DNA of 53,566 nucleotides, taken from positions 1-53,566 of the IMG/VR virus record IMGVR_UViG_3300025133_000143; one strand, given 5' to 3'. The position numbers and the translations under genes are program-made. Positions 49,187 to 53,566 of the stretch are shown one piece after another. The DNA is from a virus. Under the pieces are notes generated by a model, which saw only the letters and a list, made by a program, of their open reading frames with translations, searched no databases and was not told where the DNA came from. Position 1 is the stretch's first letter; each line of letters starts with the position of its first letter.

Positions 49187-50212
49187 TCATTTGTTTTTAA
49201 TGCCAGCCAAGATTTGCATTCGGGACACTTCTGGCCCTTCTGTTTCTCTCGGCTCTCGTCTCAAGGAAACGCTGGAAGTTCTCTGGATTACTTCGCGGAG
49301 TGATTTTGGTTGCTTTCGATTAGGAAGGCTACCCACTGCGCTTTGAAGGGTTTCAAAGATTACCTTTGCTTCTTCGATTGAATCGGCGTTGGACAAGGAT
49401 TCAACAATTTTTAATTTTTGTCGCTCATTCAGGGAGTTATTTGTCAAAACTCGATTCGTGTAAAGTAATCTCGCATTCGAAAGATTAACTTTATCAAACT
49501 TTTCTTGAAGGTTGCGGATGGCTCTAAGCAGTTTTTTGTTGGTAGAAACTAATTTTTTTCTATCCTCTGCGAGTCTTTCCGCTGCACTTCGTAAATCTTG
49601 TAGCTCTGCTTGGCGCGCGGTGTCGGCGATCGAAGCTAGCTTTAGTTGGTCTTGGTGATTTAATACACCATCGGGAGTAAATTTGCCAGTACCAATACTT
49701 TTGGGGTCTATGTCGACAATTAATTCTTCTAAAAGGTCGGCGATGTCGATTTCTTCGTCATCGCCCTCTTGGAGAGTAGCAGTGACCGGAACCGACGAAA
49801 CTGGCGGGGCTCCATCGAAAGAAGGTGGGGGTTGCTGTCCGTCGAGGGGTGCGGCCACCTCGTGGGAGATGGGATTACCCATATCCTCATCTGTTAACTT
49901 ATCCACCAGGGCGCTCAGTTTATCCATATCTAGATGAATAACGTCCGTTTCGCTTTCTGGTGTGGCTCCTATGGGAATAGTGTCCAATGTTTCCGAGTCT
50001 TCCATGCCACTCGACTCTTCTTCGTCGCCAAGGCCTCCAAGTCCAACATCTTCAGCGCCAAACTCCAATTCTCCTTCTTGCTCGAAGAGAGTTTCAACGG
50101 CTTTTTTAATATCCGTAGCATATTTCTCAATGACCGCGCTTTCGGCGTTCTTGATGGCAGCCTCTTTTAGGGCCGCCGCGTCAACAATGGCCTGATCTAA
50201 TAATGATGACAT
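49187..50212 (-). CDS. Prohead scaffold/core protein (gp22-like)
   Basis: A 341-residue protein, acidic in its first half and helical in the second: AERLAEDRKKLVSTNKKLL, KVNLSNARLLYTNRVL, NSLNERQKLKIVESLSNADS and EAKVIFETLQSAVGS. This block is typical of gp22 scaffolds in T4-like phages, which fill the prohead and are digested by the gp21 protease. It lies directly before the capsid gene and after a late-type motif. Confidence 0.88.
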   Translation of the reverse strand: MSSLLDQAIVDAAALKEAAIKNAESAVIEKYATDIKKAVETLFEQEGELEFGAEDVGLGGLGDEEESSGMEDSETLDTIPIGATPESETDVIHLDMDKLSALVDKLTDEDMGNPISHEVAAPLDGQQPPPSFDGAPPVSSVPVTATLQEGDDEEIDIADLLEELIVDIDPKSIGTGKFTPDGVLNHQDQLKLASIADTARQAELQDLRSAAERLAEDRKKLVSTNKKLLRAIRNLQEKFDKVNLSNARLLYTNRVLTNNSLNERQKLKIVESLSNADSIEEAKVIFETLQSAVGSLPNRKQPKSLREVIQRTSSVSLRREPRETEGPEVSRMQILAGIKNK

Positions 50213-50243
50213 ATATAATTCCCTCTAGAAATTTACTCATCAT

Positions 50244-50251
50244 TAAATAGT
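50244..50251 (-). promoter_or_regulatory. Late-type promoter motif before scaffold/capsid genes
   Basis: The coding strand reads AAATACTATTTAATGATG, 31 nt before the scaffold ATG. The motif overlaps the 3' arm of a small hairpin. Confidence 0.6.
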
Positions 50252-50272
50252 ATTTCGAAAGACGAAAATACT
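50249..50272 (-). terminator. AT-rich hairpin before scaffold gene
   Basis: Arms AGTATTTTCG and CGAAATACT (one bulged T) around a 5-nt loop lie in the 77-nt gap. A possible weak terminator just ahead of the late motif. Confidence 0.4.
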
Positions 50273-50289
50273 CTTTTTATGAGATGTTT

Positions 50290-50739
50290 TTACGGGTCCG
50301 TTAATCCAGAGCCCGTCAAACTAAACATCTCTGTTGGGTCAATACCTGTTAATTCAGCAAATAACTCGAAAGATCCATCGCCTCCGCCCGAGCCGGTCCC
50401 TGCCACATAAATTTCGCGGCACTTAACATCAAAAGTAACCGAGTCTTTATTACTCGGGAGAGTAATATAATGGAGTCCCGTGATGGGCGCCGCAGTCGGA
50501 TAGGTCTGGGTGCAGTCGGGACACCAACTATCGACGGGATTAGAGGCATTAAAGTAAACGCGCAAGCCAACCGCACTGGTATTAATTACTGTCACGCTTT
50601 TAGCTACCGTGGGGAATTCTACCTTAACCTCGCCATTTCCAGCGGCTGATACATCTACATCGCTACCAGTTATAAATGGATAACCCGAAACCTGATATGA
50701 TCCCACATTATGCAACCCGTTTTTATAATAAATTGCCAT
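50290..50739 (-). CDS. Small virion (capsid decoration-like) protein
   Basis: A 149-residue beta-rich protein starting MAIYYKNGLHNVGSYQ, with a CPDC pair and a Gly-rich loop (GTGSGGGDG). It resembles short capsid-associated beta proteins in aquatic myophages (memory). It lies between the S21-like gene and scaffold, in the head module. Decoration or head-fibre roles are possible. Confidence 0.6.
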   Translation of the reverse strand: MAIYYKNGLHNVGSYQVSGYPFITGSDVDVSAAGNGEVKVEFPTVAKSVTVINTSAVGLRVYFNASNPVDSWCPDCTQTYPTAAPITGLHYITLPSNKDSVTFDVKCREIYVAGTGSGGGDGSFELFAELTGIDPTEMFSLTGSGLTDP

Positions 50740-50750
50740 TGAAACTTCTC

Positions 50751-50996
50751 CTACCTCTTTCTACTATAATTAGTTTGTTGTTTTTCTTTATTCTCTTCAT
50801 TCGCTTTTTTAATAAGGCGATCCCTATTTTTTCTCTGTTTTCGGCGCTTTTCGGAGGGTTTTTCATATCTCAATTTTTCTCTACAGGTTTCGACAATCTT
50901 ATATTTTTTAGTTTTTTTAATAAATCTTTTGATCATTCGTTGGGGAGTATCATTTCTCCGTGGTCGGATAACCACATGTGCTGGTTTTTTAGACAT
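50751..50996 (-). CDS. Ribosomal protein bS21 homologue
   Basis: An 81-residue very basic protein. HVVIRPRRNDTPQRMIKRF matches the start of bacterial S21 (strand, then MIRRFKR-type helix), and LRYEKPSEKRRKQRKNR matches the diagnostic YEKPxxxRRR block; the rest is a Lys-rich helix. S21 sits near the 3' end of 16S rRNA at the Shine-Dalgarno helix and helps mRNA selection, so a phage copy could steer ribosomes to phage messages (inference). The ATG overlaps the previous stop (TAATG). Placed in the late head module. Confidence 0.82.
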   Translation of the reverse strand: MSKKPAHVVIRPRRNDTPQRMIKRFIKKTKKYKIVETCREKLRYEKPSEKRRKQRKNRDRLIKKANEENKEKQQTNYSRKR

Positions 50997-51238
50997 TATT
51001 TCTTCTTTACCTCCGTCAGAGTAACAGTTCCCTGTCTGATTTTTCCGGTGGAATATTTAACTTTAAAGGTCAGTTGGTTGGTTTTTTCATCGAGAAAAAT
51101 AGTCATATTGGCTTCTTCCAAAGAATCATTTTCCATTTCTTGAGAGATATTTATTTCGATGGATCCATCTACCACTAAATCTCCCTGAATTCTGTTATTT
51201 TGTTCAGTGCCGAACGGCGCGCCTCTAAAGTATCCCAC
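50996..51238 (-). CDS. Short head/tail protein, paralogue 3
   Basis: An 80-residue protein. Its start, FRGAPFGTEQNNRIQGDLVV, shares the F[KR]xxxFGxxxxN...G pattern with the two genes upstream. The rest is a short beta domain with an acidic middle. The start is GTG after GGAG. It is probably a truncated or specialised member of the same family. Confidence 0.6.
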   Translation of the reverse strand: MGYFRGAPFGTEQNNRIQGDLVVDGSIEINISQEMENDSLEEANMTIFLDEKTNQLTFKVKYSTGKIRQGTVTLTEVKKK

Positions 51239-51249
51239 TTTTCTTCTCC

Positions 51250-51672
51250 TTATATTGTTCCATTAAAATACTCCACGATCAGCCATCGAGTTCCATTATT
51301 ATAGAGGGTCACACTCTGCCACGCATTGTAGAAGCGCATGCCTGATAGCAACGGATAATCATCAATCTGGGCTTCGTTCCCAACAATTACTATTCGGTTG
51401 GCGGATTCGTCGCGTTTAAAAGTAACCGTGAGCCCGAGGGGTACCGTGGTTATAAGAGGCAAATGCACAGACCACTGTCCAACCACCAATGCCGCGTTTA
51501 GATTAATGAGGGGGGTCGTAATAGAAAGTAATTCAATAGATGGCGAGGCGCCTTGGCCCCGTAAAAAAAGAGTATCAAGGATGGTGTCGGCGTTGACTTC
51601 ACAAGTGCCATTGATGGTGTTTATGGCATCTTGGCCAAAAGTGGTTGGTCTAAATTTACGCGTTCGGCTCAT
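51250..51672 (-). CDS. Short virion protein, paralogue 2
   Basis: A 140-residue beta-rich protein. It shares the N-terminal module (FRPTTFGQDAINTINGT) and the C-terminal module (WQSVTLYNNGTRWLIVEYF) with paralogue 1, while the middle is different. Such small beta proteins are often fibre or decoration parts; the function is unproven. Its ATG overlaps the previous stop (TAATG). Confidence 0.62.
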   Translation of the reverse strand: MSRTRKFRPTTFGQDAINTINGTCEVNADTILDTLFLRGQGASPSIELLSITTPLINLNAALVVGQWSVHLPLITTVPLGLTVTFKRDESANRIVIVGNEAQIDDYPLLSGMRFYNAWQSVTLYNNGTRWLIVEYFNGTI

Positions 51673-52079
51673 TAAATCGTCCCATCAAAATATCTTATGA
51701 TATTCCAAACTGTTCCATTACTACAAAGAGTTACAGCTTGCCAAGGGTCGCGTAGGCGGCAATTAATACCTCCATCTACACCTTGTCCTGGTGCGGCGCC
51801 GTTGATAAACACTCGACTTCCTGGCCAAGCGGTATCCGTCGAAATTTTGAAAGAAATAGTGTGGCCCACCGCAACATCGGCTATATCGGGCAACATTAAA
51901 ATGATAGTAACCGGCGGTGGCGACGGGATATCAATAAGAACTAAGCTTGTGTTGACTGGGATTGTATCGTTTCCCGTAACGGTGATCGAGTTAACCACCA
52001 TGGCACCACCAACTGTTAGCGCGCCAGTAACGATATTATTCTCTGCATTCCCAAACCTCGCGGGCTTAAAGTCACTCAT
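51672..52079 (-). CDS. Short virion protein, paralogue 1
   Basis: A 135-residue beta-rich protein. N-terminal FKPARFGNAENNIVTGALTV and C-terminal WQAVTLCSNGTVWNIIRYF match paralogue 2. The Pro-rich centre (DIPSPPPVTIILMLPD) is distinct. GGGAGGAAG lies before the ATG. Likely a surface or fibre protein by composition (inference). Confidence 0.62.
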   Translation of the reverse strand: MSDFKPARFGNAENNIVTGALTVGGAMVVNSITVTGNDTIPVNTSLVLIDIPSPPPVTIILMLPDIADVAVGHTISFKISTDTAWPGSRVFINGAAPGQGVDGGINCRLRDPWQAVTLCSNGTVWNIIRYFDGTI

Positions 52080-52119
52080 TCTTCCTCCCTCATGCTGCTC
52101 ATAAATAATTCCATGTTCC

Positions 52120-52551
52120 TTAAATCAGGTGCTTCCAATTCTTGCCGCCAGCCATCTGCATAAGGCCGCTGATGTCCACGCCGGCGTCGTTCGGCGCGTA
52201 GGTCGCCAAAGGACTTTGAGCCTTGGGGCGCCCAACAGTACCTCCTCGGGTAAGAGGAGTGGTCTCGCTGAGAATCCCCTTGAATTGAGAACCCATAGAC
52301 TCTTCTAGTTTTCTTTTACTCTCCTGAAGAGATTGAAGGAATTCTGGGTCTGGGTCGACTGATTCGGTAGGGGTCGACTTGTCTGGGGGACTTGCTGCGT
52401 ATTGAGTATGTTCCCTGATGACTTGTTGTGGGCCGAGACCCTGAACTACTTCGCTTATCAAACCGGATAGAACTCCGTCTTCGAATATTACCTCTTTTAT
52501 ACATTCTTTAATAAGAGGTTTTAAAATTTTTTTTAATTCACTTTTTTTCAT
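52120..52551 (-). CDS. Small head-module protein, helical N-terminus
   Basis: A 143-residue protein. Residues 1-40 form two charged helices (KKSELKKILKPLIKECIKE and GVLSGLISEVVQ); the rest is Pro/Ser-rich and disordered, ending GGKNWKHLI. Similar proteins are frequent in marine T4-like phages (memory). The neighbourhood of the prohead protease suggests a head assembly role. It overlaps the next gene by 4 nt. Confidence 0.6.
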   Translation of the reverse strand: MKKSELKKILKPLIKECIKEVIFEDGVLSGLISEVVQGLGPQQVIREHTQYAASPPDKSTPTESVDPDPEFLQSLQESKRKLEESMGSQFKGILSETTPLTRGGTVGRPKAQSPLATYAPNDAGVDISGLMQMAGGKNWKHLI

Positions 52552-53093
52552 TTTTTTTCTTTTTGCGCTTCAAATTTGGGGTTACAAAACTCATACTGCT
52601 CTTGAGACCTAATATTGCGCTGATCATAACAATCAGCTGGGTCGAACTCTCCGCTGTCCTCGGAAATATCCGCTGGGGCTGGAGGTCCAGCGTCTGGTTC
52701 GGGTTCTCCCGCCGTTTGTGGGATGTTTAACTCTCCCGTCATTTGAGACCAACCTGACCAGCCAGGGAAATCAGGATGGGATGAAACTTGTTGTTTTAAT
52801 TCTGATTTGATCGCTTCGCCCTCTCTCTCCATCTGATCTTGAGTGTATCCTAAACTAGAAAGCCATTGTAAAAACTCTGGTTCTCGTCTACTTTTCTTCA
52901 TCGCATTATATACAATGTAAAGTCCTTTGTCAATATCGCTATCAAAATGAATTGTCATTCGTCCGAAGCGCGGGTCCGGGCGACCGGGAATGGGTGACAC
53001 TTCTCCGTGAATTCCTTCTCCCTCGCTTAGAAAGCCTCTCCAGCTTTCCGTTAATAGTTGTTGTTTTTTAAAACTTGAATATTTCTTACTCAT
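52548..53093 (-). CDS. Head-module protein, possible protease-cleaved leader
   Basis: A 181-residue protein. The N-terminus has two L-x-E sites (LLTE-SW at ~14-17 and FLSE-GE at ~21-24) that the gp21-type protease could cut, as in T4 internal proteins. The centre holds DKGLYIVYNAMKKSRREPEF, and residues ~125-165 are Pro/Glu/Asp-rich. A virion or core protein is likely; the exact role is unknown. Confidence 0.55.
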   Translation of the reverse strand: MSKKYSSFKKQQLLTESWRGFLSEGEGIHGEVSPIPGRPDPRFGRMTIHFDSDIDKGLYIVYNAMKKSRREPEFLQWLSSLGYTQDQMEREGEAIKSELKQQVSSHPDFPGWSGWSQMTGELNIPQTAGEPEPDAGPPAPADISEDSGEFDPADCYDQRNIRSQEQYEFCNPKFEAQKEKK

Positions 53094-53566
53094 TTATTTA
53101 TCTCCTAAAATATCGTTCAAAGCTCGATTGATTCTATCTGCTTTAGTAAAAATGTTGGGCTGCGATAAGGATCGGCCCTCTTTTAATTGCATAAAGGCAT
53201 TGGGGGTCGACGGCTCAGATACGAAATCAAAACAAATTAATTGGAAATCGTCCTCTACCATGGTCCCCTCCCTCCCTTCAGTGACAGAGCCGAGTCCACG
53301 GGAAGAGATGCCTAGTTTAACGCCCGAATCTACCAATGAGCGGAGAATTTTTCCCGCCGGCGTATCCAAGACTTTAGCCTTTCCCATCACCTTTGGCCCA
53401 TCCATATAGATATTAACAATCATGTGGGATGCGTTTTTAAGATTTATAACCGAGTCGTCGGGATGGTCTAGTTCCCCGAGCGCGCGTCGTTCGTCGACCA
53501 ATTTTTGATAATTCTTTATTTCACGCTCCAGCACCTCGGTGGGATAAATCCGGCCATTGCCGTTTT
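53094..53566 (-). CDS. Prohead protease (gp21-like), 5' end beyond window (partial)
   Basis: The frame is open to the high-coordinate edge and reads NGNGRIYPTEVLEREI, the hallmark start region of T4 gp21-type proteases, so the true start lies outside. The His of GELDHP and the Ser of LGISSRGLGS are the expected catalytic pair; DDFQLICFDFVSEPSTPNAFM matches the conserved C-terminal core. It cuts scaffold, capsid and internal proteins after L-x-E during prohead maturation. 157 codons plus the stop are visible. Confidence 0.92.
   Translation of the reverse strand, partial: NGNGRIYPTEVLEREIKNYQKLVDERRALGELDHPDDSVINLKNASHMIVNIYMDGPKVMGKAKVLDTPAGKILRSLVDSGVKLGISSRGLGSVTEGREGTMVEDDFQLICFDFVSEPSTPNAFMQLKEGRSLSQPNIFTKADRINRALNDILGDK

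Noticed and set aside
50676-51143. Plus-strand hydrophobic frame of 155 codons resembling a membrane protein
   Set aside because: It lies opposite the Lys-rich S21-like gene, and Phe/Leu runs are the antisense of Lys codons.
1-53566. tRNA genes, CRISPR arrays, insertion sequences, inteins or introns
   Set aside because: I saw no cloverleaf, spaced repeat array, transposase or interrupted conserved gene; the few gaps are too small.

Overview
This 53.6 kb window is one side of a large tailed-phage (myovirus) genome. Every gene I can support lies on the minus strand, genes abut or overlap by 1-20 nt, and no stretch over 300 bases lacks a gene. The virion genes are of the T4 type in kind and order: prohead protease (gp21-like), scaffold (gp22-like), major capsid protein (gp23-like), neck and connector proteins, contractile sheath, tail tube, a gp26/gp51-like assembly pair, tape measure and a LysM baseplate protein. 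The replication genes are not T4-like: a C-family (DnaE-type) polymerase, a small A-family polymerase, a RecA-type recombinase, a DnaB-type helicase and a B12-dependent class II ribonucleotide reductase. Many small hypothetical proteins resemble conserved proteins I associate with marine or aquatic myophages (recollection, not a search). The host is most likely an aquatic Gram-negative bacterium (inference). The terminase, portal, primase and lysis genes are not in the window.

Layout in transcription order (high to low coordinates). 53.57-49.2 kb: capsid assembly (protease, possible internal proteins, three related short proteins, a bS21-like ribosomal protein, scaffold). 49.2-30.4 kb: major capsid protein, neck, sheath, tube, tail assembly chaperone pair, tape measure and baseplate. 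30.3-20.7 kb: replication and recombination (A-family polymerase, a tubulin/FtsZ-fold protein, gp32-like SSB, SlyD-like PPIase, RecA, 5'-3' exonuclease, helicase, ribonucleotide reductase). 20.7-13.4 kb: a GroES-like co-chaperonin, ThyX, two conserved metabolic-looking proteins, the DnaE polymerase and small proteins. 13.4-8.8 kb: one operon with a probable restriction endonuclease, a domain-permuted DNA methyltransferase, dUTPase and an IMP dehydrogenase. 8.75-0 kb: a probable internal head protein, a ClpP-like protease, a large nuclease-like protein, GroEL and a run of small accessory genes.

Two promoter classes divide the map. Nine sigma70-type promoters (TTGACA-like, 16-17 nt, TATATT or TATAAT, usually with TGn before the -10) lie in or before the replication and metabolic genes. 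A second motif, ACTATTTA on the coding strand, lies 17-53 nt upstream of virion genes, three times just after a terminator or hairpin, and looks like a late promoter.

Most worth following up: the tubulin-fold protein; the restriction-modification pair with a rearranged methyltransferase; the GroEL/GroES/SlyD/ClpP set on one phage genome; two replicative-type polymerases; the phage bS21; the +1/-2 frameshift in the tail chaperone pair; and a probable injected head protein with two protein-identical but synonymously diverged repeats.
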